Positions 1 through 7,949 of a stretch of 64,000 bases of DNA are shown here, piece by piece. The stretch is taken from positions 1 to 64,000 of the forward strand of contig CAIUMM010000210.1 of the NCBI GenBank assembly GCA_903900265.1, given 5' to 3'. The translations under genes and the position numbers were made by a program. The notes under the pieces are model-generated. The model ran no database searches and was not told the DNA's origin. It was given only the letters and a program-made list of their open reading frames with translations. How positions within the stretch are numbered: position 1 is the first letter of the stretch; each line of letters opens with the position of its first letter. This DNA comes from an uncultured Pseudomonadota bacterium. GTDB lineage: Bacteria > Myxococcota_A > UBA796 > SXON01.

Positions 1-1236
1 ACGATCTTCATCGGCCACCTCGCGAGCAACATCGACGGTGTGCATGTCGTGGTGCGTTCGACCGCAGTTCGGGACGACAACGCCGAGGTGGTCGCCGCGA
101 ACCGTCAGAAGATCCCGGTGATCCCGCGCGCAGAGATGCTCGGCGAGCTCATGCGCTTGAAATATGGTCTCGCGGTGGCGGGCACGCACGGGAAGACCAC
201 GACGACCTCGATGTTGGCGATGTGCCTGCACAAGTCCGGCCTCGACCCCACCGTGGTCATCGGCGGCAAGCTCGACTCCTTCGGCTCGAACGCCCGCCTC
301 GGTCGCGGCGATTACCTCGTCGCCGAAGCGGACGAGTCGGACGGCAGCTTTTTGCTGCTGGATCCGACCGTCGCGGTGATCACCAACATCGACCCCGAGC
401 ATCTGGACCACTGGAAGTCCTTTGACGCGCTCATCGACGGCTTCGCGACCTTCGCCAACCGGGTTCCGTTCTATGGATTTTCGGTTCTGTGCACCGATCA
501 TCCCGTCGTACAACGCCTGTTGCCGCGGGTGCGCCGCAAGGTGATCTCCTACGGCTTGAACCTCCAAGCGGAGGTGCGCGCCGATCGCATTGTGCAGGAA
601 GGACGCGCCTTGTCGTTCCGCGTCTGGCGCGGCGACGAAGCTCTCGGCGAGCTCCGTCTCTCCCAGCCCGGGCGCCACAACGTGCTCAACGCCCTCGCCG
701 CGACCGCGGTCAGCTTGGGCCTCGACATCCCGTTCGCGCAGGTACAGACGGCGCTTGAGGGGTTCTCCGGCGTGGATCGTCGCTTCTCGGAGCGTGCGCT
801 GGTGGACGACGTGCTCATCATCGATGACTACGCGCACCATCCGGTCGAGATCGAAGCCACGCTCTCGGCTGCGGCTGAGGGATGGGAAAATCGCCGGATT
901 GTCGCGGTGTTTCAGCCGCATCGTCCGAGCCGTGTTCGCGATCTATTTGGCGAGTTCTGCGGCGCGTTCAACCGCGCGGCGCACGTCGTGGTGTGCCCGG
1001 TGTACGCCGCCGGCGAAGGCCCGCTGGACGGGATCGATCAGGACCGGCTCGCAGACGGAATGCGCGACCTTGGACATCGCAGCGTCGCGCCGGTCGCGAG
1101 CTTGGACGAGGCGCTTCAGCACCTCGCGGGCTTCGTGCGTCCCGGAGATCTGGTGATCACGCTGGGCGCGGGCGACGTCAATCGCCTGTGTGCGCAGCTC
1201 GCCGACAACCTGCGGTCGGCTGCTGGATCGGCGTGA
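1..1236 (+). CDS. murC: UDP-N-acetylmuramate--L-alanine ligase (MurC), 5' truncated by window edge
   Basis: Cytoplasmic peptidoglycan precursor enzyme that joins L-alanine to UDP-MurNAc using ATP. The frame is open from base 1, so most of the N-terminal UDP-binding domain lies upstream; the visible part begins at the typical GHLASNIDG segment. Seen: the ATP loop GTHGKTTTT (nt 181-207), EADESDGSF, NIDPEHLDHW, the DDYAHHPVEIEATL segment (around nt 820-860) and the C-terminal domain with FQPHRPSR. All are standard Mur-ligase landmarks. The TGA stop overlaps the GTG start of the next gene by 4 bases, indicating translational coupling within the mur/fts cluster. Identification is firm; only the missing N-terminus is unknown. 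Confidence 0.97.
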   Translation, partial: TIFIGHLASNIDGVHVVVRSTAVRDDNAEVVAANRQKIPVIPRAEMLGELMRLKYGLAVAGTHGKTTTTSMLAMCLHKSGLDPTVVIGGKLDSFGSNARLGRGDYLVAEADESDGSFLLLDPTVAVITNIDPEHLDHWKSFDALIDGFATFANRVPFYGFSVLCTDHPVVQRLLPRVRRKVISYGLNLQAEVRADRIVQEGRALSFRVWRGDEALGELRLSQPGRHNVLNALAATAVSLGLDIPFAQVQTALEGFSGVDRRFSERALVDDVLIIDDYAHHPVEIEATLSAAAEGWENRRIVAVFQPHRPSRVRDLFGEFCGAFNRAAHVVVCPVYAAGEGPLDGIDQDRLADGMRDLGHRSVAPVASLDEALQHLAGFVRPGDLVITLGAGDVNRLCAQLADNLRSAAGSA

Positions 1237-2012
1237 CCGTCGAGGCCGCTACGCCGCAGTCCGTCCGGGGAGAGGAGCCGCTCCACCGGCACCTTCCGCT
1301 GCGTTGCGGGGGCGCGATTGAGCAGTGGGCCGAGGTTCAGGACGAGGCCGAGCTGCTCGCGCTGATCAAACAGGCCCGTCAGGAACGTTGGATTTTGCGA
1401 CCGATTCCAGCCTTTCAAGATGCGCTTCCGCCGGAGGGGGGGCTGGTCGGCGTGGGGCTGCGCTTTGGCGGGGAGCTCGAGCAGGTGCACGACGCGGATG
1501 GCGGCGCGCTTCGGGTCGGCGCCGGGGCGTTGCTCGCTCCTTTGGGCGTGCGACCTGGGTTTGAGGCGCTGCTGCGCGCTCCGGGAACCCTCTGGGACGC
1601 CTACGAAGAGGGGTGGATCCTCCCGGCAGTTTTACGGGTTCGCCGCTTTCGCGGTCGCGGGTTCGAGGACGTGGACGCGGCGCCCAGTGACGGGAAAACC
1701 TTGCTGGTGTCCGCCGTGCTGCGGCGTGGCGCGAAGCTGACGCCACCTGCTTCCGGGCAGGCTTTTCGCGAGCTCACCAACCGCAAGGGCCCGTCGATGC
1801 GCGACCTGCTCCGGAAGGCGCAGCTCCCCGGTTTGAGGGTGCACGGCGCGACGCTTGGGGAGGATGACCCCGCGGTGTTGGCGAATCGGGGTGACGCGAC
1901 GCCTCGGCATCTACGCACCTTGTTGGCTGCGGTGCGCGAACGCGTGCATGTGGCGACTGGAATTCAGTTGGAAGAACGACTTGTACCCGCTGGCCGGGGA
2001 GGGAGACTTTGA
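1233..2012 (+). CDS. degenerate MurB-like protein (probable pseudoenzyme)
   Basis: 259 residues, GTG start chosen because it overlaps the murC stop (GTGA). It occupies the usual murB slot. The C-terminal third aligns with the MurB C-terminal domain: SGQAFRELT, MRDLLRKAQLPGLRVHGATL, NRGDATPRH and a final IQLEERLVPAG. The residues that make MurB an enzyme appear lost: the FAD-binding GxGSN loop reads IPAFQD, the glycine-rich second FAD segment is missing, the catalytic Ser/Cys of GSVF is Gln (GQAF), and the terminal catalytic Glu aligns with Arg. The family assignment comes from aligning by eye plus position. I infer a non-catalytic paralogue, so a working MurB should be encoded elsewhere. A highly diverged active reductase is less likely. 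Confidence 0.7.
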   Translation: MTVEAATPQSVRGEEPLHRHLPLRCGGAIEQWAEVQDEAELLALIKQARQERWILRPIPAFQDALPPEGGLVGVGLRFGGELEQVHDADGGALRVGAGALLAPLGVRPGFEALLRAPGTLWDAYEEGWILPAVLRVRRFRGRGFEDVDAAPSDGKTLLVSAVLRRGAKLTPPASGQAFRELTNRKGPSMRDLLRKAQLPGLRVHGATLGEDDPAVLANRGDATPRHLRTLLAAVRERVHVATGIQLEERLVPAGRGGRL

Positions 2013-2944
2013 TGCAGTATACGTTTTCGAAAGAGTCCGCGGTGGTCGGTGTGCTGCTCGGTGGCGTCTCGCCAGAGCGTCCGATCTCGCTGAAGAGCGG
2101 TCACGCGGTGACCGCGGCGCTGCTTCGCCGCGGCTGGAAGGCGGTGGAGATCGACGTCGGCGCGGACCTGCCCGCGCAGCTGATCGCCAACGGCGTGACC
2201 GTGTGTTGGTTGGCGCTGCACGGCATCCTCGGCGAAGACGGCTGCGTTCAGGGCTTGTGCGAGGTGATGCGCTTGCCGTACACCGGCTCCGGCGTGCGAG
2301 GAAGTGCTATCGCCATGGATAAAGTAGCGACAAAGCGCATGCTGCGCGGCTCAGGGATCCCGATGCCCGCCGACTCGGTGTGGCGGGTGGGCGAGCCGTT
2401 TCCCGCAGACGTGAGCTTCCCGGTGATGGCCAAGACCCCCGAAGGCGGGAGCACGCTCGGCATCCGCAAGTGTCACGACCGCGCCGAGCTGGAGGAGGCG
2501 CTGACCTACTGTGCAGGATTCGCGCCCGAAGTGCTCTTAGAGCAGTTTGTCGCCGGGGATGAGATCACCGTCGCGGTGCTCGAAGGCGAGCCGCTCGCTG
2601 TGGTCAGCATCGTGCCAACCACAGAGTTCTTCGACTTTGAGGCGAAGTATACCAAAGGCAAGACCCAATACATCGCGCCTGCTCCGATCCCCGCTGCCGT
2701 GGCGAGCGCAGCCCAGACATCGGCAAAAGTCGCGTTTCAGCAGCTGAACTTGTCGGGCGTGGCACGCGCCGACTTCATCGTCGACGCCAGCGGCACGCCC
2801 TGGTTCCTCGAGATCAACACCTTGCCGGGAATGACCGAGACATCGCTCTCGCCGATGGCCGCCGGTGTGCAAGGCATGTCCTTCGACGACCTCGTGGAGC
2901 GCTTGCTGCTCGCAGCTCGGCTCCATGTGGATGTCGCCGTCTGA
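2012..2944 (+). CDS. ddl: D-alanine--D-alanine ligase (Ddl)
   Basis: Cytoplasmic ATP-grasp ligase making D-Ala-D-Ala for the peptidoglycan stem peptide. 310 residues, normal family length. Seen: N-terminal GVLLGGVSPERPISLKSG, LHGILGEDGCVQG, the AMDKVATKRML segment, the omega-loop region FFDFEAKYTKGKTQYIAP and the metal-binding end FLEINTLPGMTETSLSPM. ATG at 2012 shares one base with the TGA of the preceding gene; a TTG directly before it would add one residue. About 100 bases separate it from ftsQ, and a promoter-like sequence lies in that gap. Confidence 0.96.
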   Translation: MQYTFSKESAVVGVLLGGVSPERPISLKSGHAVTAALLRRGWKAVEIDVGADLPAQLIANGVTVCWLALHGILGEDGCVQGLCEVMRLPYTGSGVRGSAIAMDKVATKRMLRGSGIPMPADSVWRVGEPFPADVSFPVMAKTPEGGSTLGIRKCHDRAELEEALTYCAGFAPEVLLEQFVAGDEITVAVLEGEPLAVVSIVPTTEFFDFEAKYTKGKTQYIAPAPIPAAVASAAQTSAKVAFQQLNLSGVARADFIVDASGTPWFLEINTLPGMTETSLSPMAAGVQGMSFDDLVERLLLAARLHVDVAV

Positions 2945-2993
2945 GCCCGCGGGCCCGAATCGGCAGGACGGATGAAATATGTTCGCTCTTGCC

Positions 2994-3022
2994 TTGTCAA
3001 CACTCTTGGTTTGTAGTAAAAA
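2994..3022 (+). promoter_or_regulatory. possible sigma70-type promoter upstream of ftsQ
   Basis: TTGTCA (2994-2999, five of six matches to the -35 consensus), a 17-base spacer, then TAAAAA (3017-3022, four of six to -10). It lies in the only sizeable gap of the mur/fts cluster, so ftsQ and ftsZ may be partly uncoupled from the mur genes. Based on sequence match only. Confidence 0.45.
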
Positions 3023-3045
3023 CGAGTTGACCCTGTAGAAATCCC

Positions 3046-3759
3046 ATGAAACGGCTCCTCCGAAACATCGGTATCGCCCTCATCGCCACCGCGGCGACGG
3101 GCGGGAGTGTGTGGCTGCTTCGCGGGTCCGAGCTGACCCGGTGTCACACGGTCGATGTGGAAGGGGTAACGTCGGTTGATCCTGTGGAGATCCGTCACCT
3201 CGCCAACGTGGGGATCGGTCTTCCGCTGGTGTCTGTAGATCTCGATGCCGTGGTCGCGGGTGTGGAGCGGCATCCCTGGGTTGCGCACGCCGATGTGCGG
3301 CGCGCCTTCCCCGATCGCGTCGTGATTCACGTGCAGGAGCGGGTCGCTACGGCGCTGCTGCTGTTGGACAAGCTGTACCTTGTAGATGAAGCCGGGAACA
3401 TCTTTCGCCAAGCGAAGGATGTGTCACTCGATCTTCCGGTAATTACCGGCATTCCATCAAGCTATGCAGATGAGCAGCCTGATCTTGCCCGCCGTATTGT
3501 TCAGGACTCGCTCTCCATCCTCGCGCGATCCGCAGAAGCATTGGGACAAATCCAACAGAAAGACATTTCTGAGGTGCGCTTCGACGCTCGCGCGGGTTAC
3601 ATGGTCATGCTTCGGAATGGGGGAGAGGTGCTTCTCGGCTTTGCGCCGGATGACGCCCTTTCCCGGCTTGCGCGGCTCGCTCACCCGGGTGTAGACCTCG
3701 CAACGCCGCATCGCATCGACCTTGGGTCTCCCCGACTCGCGGTTGTAACCCCGCTCTGA
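3046..3759 (+). CDS. ftsQ: cell division protein FtsQ/DivIB
   Basis: Bitopic inner-membrane divisome protein linking FtsL/FtsB to the septal synthase. 237 residues: short basic cytoplasmic tail (MKRLLRN), one membrane segment around residues 8-25, then a POTRA domain beginning near [17 protein letters not shown] and continuing through [23 protein letters not shown], followed by the beta domain ([18 protein letters not shown]). These are standard FtsQ signatures. It sits between ddl and ftsZ as expected, but the usual ftsA does not follow it. No strong Shine-Dalgarno is visible before the ATG. Confidence 0.92.
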   Translation: MKRLLRNIGIALIATAATGGSVWLLRGSELTRCHTVDVEGVTSVDPVEIRHLANVGIGLPLVSVDLDAVVAGVERHPWVAHADVRRAFPDRVVIHVQERVATALLLLDKLYLVDEAGNIFRQAKDVSLDLPVITGIPSSYADEQPDLARRIVQDSLSILARSAEALGQIQQKDISEVRFDARAGYMVMLRNGGEVLLGFAPDDALSRLARLAHPGVDLATPHRIDLGSPRLAVVTPL

Positions 3760-3787
3760 ACGCTTCTTCGTAGCGCACCGCTCGAAC

Positions 3788-3831
3788 CCGCCTTTATCTC
3801 CCTTCTCTCCGCCTTTATCTCTCCGCCTTTC
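3788..3831 (+). repeat. short pyrimidine-rich direct repeats in the ftsZ leader
   Basis: CCGCCTTTATCTC occurs at 3788-3800 and 3809-3821, with a shortened third copy CCGCCTTT starting at 3824. The repeats fill the 127-base ftsQ-ftsZ gap and make the ftsZ leader strongly C/T-rich. They could be a regulator site or a relic of slippage; no protein-coding potential is seen. Confidence 0.6.
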
Positions 3832-3886
3832 CTCCCCGCTGCACTACCCCTCCCTGCCCGGCCGGCAGGCCCTCCCCGAGGTTGCC

Positions 3887-5005
3887 ATGATCGAGATCAT
3901 CAATGAAGTTGAAAACCGTGCCCGCATCAAAGTAATTGGTGTAGGTGGCGCAGGTGGCAACGCTGTAAACAACATGATTCGCTCCGGCCTGACCGGGGTG
4001 GAGTTCATCGTCATCAACACCGACGCGCAGGACCTCGCGCGTTCTCTCGCTCCGCAGCGCTTCCAGCTGGGCGTGCAGCTCACCAAGGGCCTCGGCGCTG
4101 GCGCCGATCCCGAGATGGGTCGCGCGGCCGCGCTCGAAGATCGCGAGCGCATCGCTGAGCTGGTCGCGGGCGCCGACATGGTGTTCGTCACCGCCGGCAT
4201 GGGCGGCGGCACCGGCACCGGCGCTGCTCCGGTCGTCTGCGAAGTTGCGAAAGAGCTTCAGGTGCTCACCGTCGGCGTCGTCACGCGTCCGTTCCCCTTC
4301 GAAGGTCGCCGCCGCAAGAAGCAGGCGGAGGAAGGCATCGAAGGCATGACGACCCACGTCGACACGCTGATCACCATCCCGAATGCCCGGCTGATCCAGG
4401 TGATGAACGAGAAGTCGTCCATGGTTGACGCCTTCAAGAAGGCCGACGATGTGCTGCTCAACGCGGTCAAAGGCATCTCCGATCTGATCAACGGCAACGG
4501 CGTGATCAACGTCGACTTCGCCGACGTACGCACGATCATGAAGGGCCAAGGGCTCGCGCTCATGGGCGTGGGCGTTGCCTCCGGCAGCCACCGTGCGGTC
4601 GAGGCCGCTACCCGCGCGATCAACTCCCCGTTGCTCGACGAGATCAGCATCCACGGCGCCAACAGCGTGCTGTTGAACTTCAGCGCGAGCGCCTCGCTCA
4701 CGCTCTTCGAGATCAACGAAGCTGCGTCGATGGTGCAGGAAGAATGTGCAGAAGAGGCGAACGTCATCTTCGGCTTCGTCATCGACGAGACGCTCGGCGA
4801 TCAGGTTCAGGTCACCGTCGTCGCCACGGGCTTCAGCAAGGGCCAGAAGGGCGCCGCGACCCCGCAGCTCGCCGAGCAGCGGATGCAGCGCGTCGTGAAC
4901 CAGTCCATGGCCTCCGGGCGTGGCGGCGGCCAGCGCGTCGCTACCGGCTTCGACGCGATCCGCACCGAAGATTACGACATCCCCACCTTGTTGCGGAAGA
5001 GCTGA
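3887..5005 (+). CDS. ftsZ: cell division GTPase FtsZ
   Basis: Tubulin-like GTPase that forms the cytoplasmic Z-ring. 372 residues. Seen: N-terminal [18 protein letters not shown], the tubulin signature [12 protein letters not shown] (around residue 105), the T7-type region [12 protein letters not shown] and the globular C-terminal domain, then a short linker and the conserved tail [11 protein letters not shown]. That tail is the peptide that in other bacteria binds FtsA, ZipA or SepF, so it should still have a membrane partner although no ftsA is adjacent. The start is the ATG preceded by GAGG in the gap from ftsQ. Confidence 0.98.
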   Translation: MIEIINEVENRARIKVIGVGGAGGNAVNNMIRSGLTGVEFIVINTDAQDLARSLAPQRFQLGVQLTKGLGAGADPEMGRAAALEDRERIAELVAGADMVFVTAGMGGGTGTGAAPVVCEVAKELQVLTVGVVTRPFPFEGRRRKKQAEEGIEGMTTHVDTLITIPNARLIQVMNEKSSMVDAFKKADDVLLNAVKGISDLINGNGVINVDFADVRTIMKGQGLALMGVGVASGSHRAVEAATRAINSPLLDEISIHGANSVLLNFSASASLTLFEINEAASMVQEECAEEANVIFGFVIDETLGDQVQVTVVATGFSKGQKGAATPQLAEQRMQRVVNQSMASGRGGGQRVATGFDAIRTEDYDIPTLLRKS

Positions 5006-5031
5006 GACCAGCCCCGCGGGGATAGTCTCAG
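5002..5031 (+). terminator. strong inverted repeat spanning the ftsZ stop codon
   Basis: CTGAGAC (5002-5008) pairs perfectly with GTCTCAG (5025-5031), and the loop itself contains the self-complementary CCCCGCGGGG. The hairpin includes the ftsZ TGA and ends three bases before the ATG of the next gene. There is no T-run, so it may be a weak or factor-dependent terminator, or a structure that limits translation of the following gene, which lacks a visible ribosome binding site. Confidence 0.45.
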
Positions 5032-5034
5032 TCC

Positions 5035-5796
5035 ATGCTGCTTCTACGAGCGACCTTTGCCCTGTACCGTGACGCCGCGATTGACGCGGCGCGCGCTACG
5101 GGGCGCAGTGCGTTTGCCTTGGTGCTTCTGCTGCTGCTGTTTCCGGTCCTCGCGTTCGTGGAGGTCGCGACATCTCCGCTGGGTATGATCGGCGGCTTTA
5201 TCGTGGGTTTTATGAACGCCGCTTGCGCCGGGACGTACCTCGCCACCTTGCAGGACGCGCTGGATGCGCGGCGGACCATCTCGGTCGCGTCCATCCAGGC
5301 GAACCTATGGCGATATACCTCCGAAGTCCTCGGTGTCGCCTTTCCGATTTGGGTGGTGCTCGCCATCGCTGCTTTTGCGTTGCCTGGTCCGGTTGTGGTG
5401 CTGGTGCAGCTGGCGATCGGCGTGTTGTTGAACGTGGCGCCGGAGATGATCGGGCGCTCCCGGTCGTCTGGGGTTCAACTTCTACAAGATGCGTTTTTCT
5501 GGCTGAAGGAGAGCGGCGTGGAGTGGTACGTCGCGCAGGCTGCGGTGTTGGTGCCGCTGCTGTTGCTGCGGCCCGCTGCTTTTGGCAGCGTCGTTGGGAT
5601 GTTCGGTCCGAACTTCGGCTTTGTGAACGCCGGGTCGCTGGCGCTCTCGTCGGGCTCGGGAGTGGCGGCGTGGGCGGGCGGGCTCGCTTTGGTGGCGTTG
5701 GTGCACGCGATCATGCTGTTTCGCGGAGCGTTGTTTCAGCGACTCGGGCAGGGTGGGCGTCGAGCACGGGTCTGGCGTGCGCGAATGGGGTCGTAA
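5035..5796 (+). CDS. multi-pass membrane protein of unknown function
   Basis: Not recognised. 253 residues with about six hydrophobic segments: around residues 25-45 (FALVLLLLLFPVLAFVEVA), 48-70, 95-115, 118-138, 165-185 and 205-228, with a basic C-terminal tail (GGRRARVWRARMGS). The layout loosely recalls small integral membrane proteins with DUF4013-like organisation, but I see no diagnostic motif. It starts 29 bases after ftsZ, behind a strong hairpin and with no Shine-Dalgarno, so its expression is probably low or uncoupled from ftsZ. Confidence 0.75.
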   Translation: MLLLRATFALYRDAAIDAARATGRSAFALVLLLLLFPVLAFVEVATSPLGMIGGFIVGFMNAACAGTYLATLQDALDARRTISVASIQANLWRYTSEVLGVAFPIWVVLAIAAFALPGPVVVLVQLAIGVLLNVAPEMIGRSRSSGVQLLQDAFFWLKESGVEWYVAQAAVLVPLLLLRPAAFGSVVGMFGPNFGFVNAGSLALSSGSGVAAWAGGLALVALVHAIMLFRGALFQRLGQGGRRARVWRARMGS

Positions 5797-5852
5797 TCTG
5801 TAGCCTATAGTACGGTTCGATTATTCGTTTCGGAAACGTCACGCGATACGGT

Positions 5853-6893
5853 GTGACGATGGCCGACGTCTCCTACACCATGCGCGCTCCGCCGCTTCCC
5901 GCGTTGTGCGCAGGCTATTTTCTGTTCTACGTGTTGACGGGCGTGTCGGTAAAGTACTTTCAGGGCGACAAGACCCTGGGGTATCCTGGCCTGCAAGAAG
6001 GTACGTTTCTCGTCTACAGTACGCTGGGCGGGTCGGCGCTCTGTCTGGCCATCTGCCTCGTGTTGGGGTGGTTTCGGCTCGGCTCTGGGCAGCGCATTCG
6101 CGTTCTGGGCGTGTCGGTGCCCGCGGAGGTCGCTGCGCTGGGTCCGTCCGGTCTGTGTGCTGCGGTCATCATCCCCGCCACCACCCTGCTGTATTCGCTG
6201 CCGATCTCGGTCATGGTCGCGATGGTGATGATGCGGGGCAGCATCATCATCGTCAGTCGGGCGGTAGACAGCGTGTTGATCCTGCAAGGGCTCCGCAAAG
6301 CGACGGTGCGATGGGAGGAGAACGTCGCGGTGGTCTTTGCGCTCGGCGCGTTGGCGATCCCGCTGATGGAGTCTGCCGAGCTGCAGCTGAGCGGCGCGGC
6401 GCTCGCGATTTTCCTTTGCTATGTGGGCGCCTATGCGGTGCGCCTGTACCTGATGAACCGGTTCAAGCTCGCGAGCGCTGGGGTGGTGCTGGGCGACAGC
6501 CGGTTCTACTTTGCCGGGGAGCAGGCGGTCGCGACGGTGGTGCTGCTGCTCGCGGCGGGCTTGGTGTCCCGCGGTGCGCTCGCTGGGTCTACCGGCGATG
6601 CGATGCGCGTGGCGTGGGAAGCCCCGCCGTCCGTCTGGCCCGCTGCGCTCGCCGCCGGCGGACTGTACGGGATGGTCGCGTTTTTCTCGGTGTTCATCTT
6701 TCTCCAGCCGGGGCGTAGCGCGACGTTCTCCGGGCTGGTCAATCGCTTGACGTCGCTGGTCGCGGGCACGGTCGCGACGGTGTGCTCCCACTTCTGGCTC
6801 GGTGGCAAAGCCCCGGCGGTCTCTGACTGGACGGCGCTCGGGTTCATCGGCGTTGCTGTAGGGTTTCTCGCCGTGGCCGAGCGTAGGAAGTAG
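5853..6893 (+). CDS. 10-TM membrane protein, DMT/EamA-like transporter candidate
   Basis: 346 residues with about ten evenly spaced hydrophobic helices, no signal peptide and a short cytoplasmic end (AVAERRK). The size and the two-times-five helix layout fit the drug/metabolite transporter superfamily, as does the small-residue-rich PISVMVAMVMMRGSIIIV segment near residue 115, but no substrate motif is visible. GTG at 5853 or ATG at 5859 can be the start; the two differ by two residues. About 55 bases separate it from the previous gene. It is convergent with the SPFH lipoprotein gene. Substrate unknown. Confidence 0.7.
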   Translation: MTMADVSYTMRAPPLPALCAGYFLFYVLTGVSVKYFQGDKTLGYPGLQEGTFLVYSTLGGSALCLAICLVLGWFRLGSGQRIRVLGVSVPAEVAALGPSGLCAAVIIPATTLLYSLPISVMVAMVMMRGSIIIVSRAVDSVLILQGLRKATVRWEENVAVVFALGALAIPLMESAELQLSGAALAIFLCYVGAYAVRLYLMNRFKLASAGVVLGDSRFYFAGEQAVATVVLLLAAGLVSRGALAGSTGDAMRVAWEAPPSVWPAALAAGGLYGMVAFFSVFIFLQPGRSATFSGLVNRLTSLVAGTVATVCSHFWLGGKAPAVSDWTALGFIGVAVGFLAVAERRK

Positions 6894-6909
6894 CCGCAGC
6901 CTCGGCGGT

Positions 6910-7947
6910 TCAGGGCGTAGGCGCGCTCGCACCCACCGCTTGCATCGCCGCATATTTGGTGATCAGGTCGTTCATGTTGGTCGTGCGCAGGTCGCCCCCC
7001 GAAGCAGGCATGAACAGGATCGGCTTGCCAGCTAAGGCTTCGGCGACCTTCAACTTGACCATGTTGTGGCCGCCCGATCCGGCGAGGGCTCGGGCTTGGG
7101 CGCGCAGTCCCTCGGTTCGGGCCTTCGCTTCGGCCATCAGCGCCTGCGCCTCGCGATCCCGTTGGAAGTAGCTCGCGTCCGCCGAGAGCTTGGCCATCGC
7201 GGCGTCGCCGTGCGCGGTCTCGATGGTCTGGTTCACCTGGCCTTTGGCGACCTCCAGCTCGCGCTTCATCTGCTCGGCCGCGGCTTCGCTCTCTGAGCGC
7301 AGCCGGGCCGCTTCTTGCTCGGCGACCGTCTTGTCTTTGATGACCTGCTCGTAGGCCTCGTTGAACTTGTGCTCGCCAAGCAGCACTTGGTCGATGAGCA
7401 CGCCCTCGGGCCCGAGGTAGTGCGCGCACGCTTCCCGTGCCTGGTCGGCTTTTTTGAAGCGCATCGCGGTGTCGTAGTACTGCTCCGACCGCATCTCGTT
7501 CAGCACGTCGCGCAGCACCGTGCGGGTGACCGGGCGCACGAGGCGCTCCTCAACCTCTAGCGTGCTGCCACCTACAAATTGCAGCAAATAGGGGGTTTTG
7601 GATGGGTCCAGCCGCCATGCGATGGTGACGTCGACGCTGATGTCGTTGCCATCGGCGGTCTTGAACCGCAGCGAGTCGTCGCCCTCTCGGGCTCCGGAGT
7701 CTCTGGAGGTCGTCATCGCGAGGTTCTGCAGGCCGACGTCAAAGACCGTCCAGCCGTTGATGATCGGGATGAAGAAGTAGGTTTGGCCGGGGGCGTAGGG
7801 CTCGGGGACCACGCCGGTGCTGCCGAAGGCGGCGAGGCGCACCGTGCGCACGCCGGCCTCGGTGGACTCCAGCGAGTGCGGCAGGCAGCCGGCGAGCATC
7901 CAAAGCGGCATCGCGAGCGCGGTCCAGCGTGGGGCAAGCTTCGACAT
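6910..7947 (-). CDS. SPFH/band-7 domain lipoprotein
   Basis: 345 residues. The N-terminus ends in a lipobox (PLWMLAGC, Cys about residue 20), so it should be exported and lipidated. An SPFH/band-7 domain follows (TVRLAAFGSTGVV to RLVRPVTRTVLRDVLNEM), then a long charged, Ala/Glu-rich coiled-coil (KDKTVAEQEAARLRSESEAA) as in prohibitin and HflK/HflC proteins, and a C-terminal segment ending VGASAPTP. ATG 7947 is preferred because GAGGGAG lies 8 bases upstream; a GTG at 7956 would overlap the preceding gene. A lipid-anchored SPFH protein is unusual, since the family normally has a transmembrane or hairpin anchor. It likely works with the SPFH protein encoded just upstream. Confidence 0.85.
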   Translation of the reverse strand: MSKLAPRWTALAMPLWMLAGCLPHSLESTEAGVRTVRLAAFGSTGVVPEPYAPGQTYFFIPIINGWTVFDVGLQNLAMTTSRDSGAREGDDSLRFKTADGNDISVDVTIAWRLDPSKTPYLLQFVGGSTLEVEERLVRPVTRTVLRDVLNEMRSEQYYDTAMRFKKADQAREACAHYLGPEGVLIDQVLLGEHKFNEAYEQVIKDKTVAEQEAARLRSESEAAAEQMKRELEVAKGQVNQTIETAHGDAAMAKLSADASYFQRDREAQALMAEAKARTEGLRAQARALAGSGGHNMVKLKVAEALAGKPILFMPASGGDLRTTNMNDLITKYAAMQAVGASAPTP

Positions 7948-7949
7948 GG

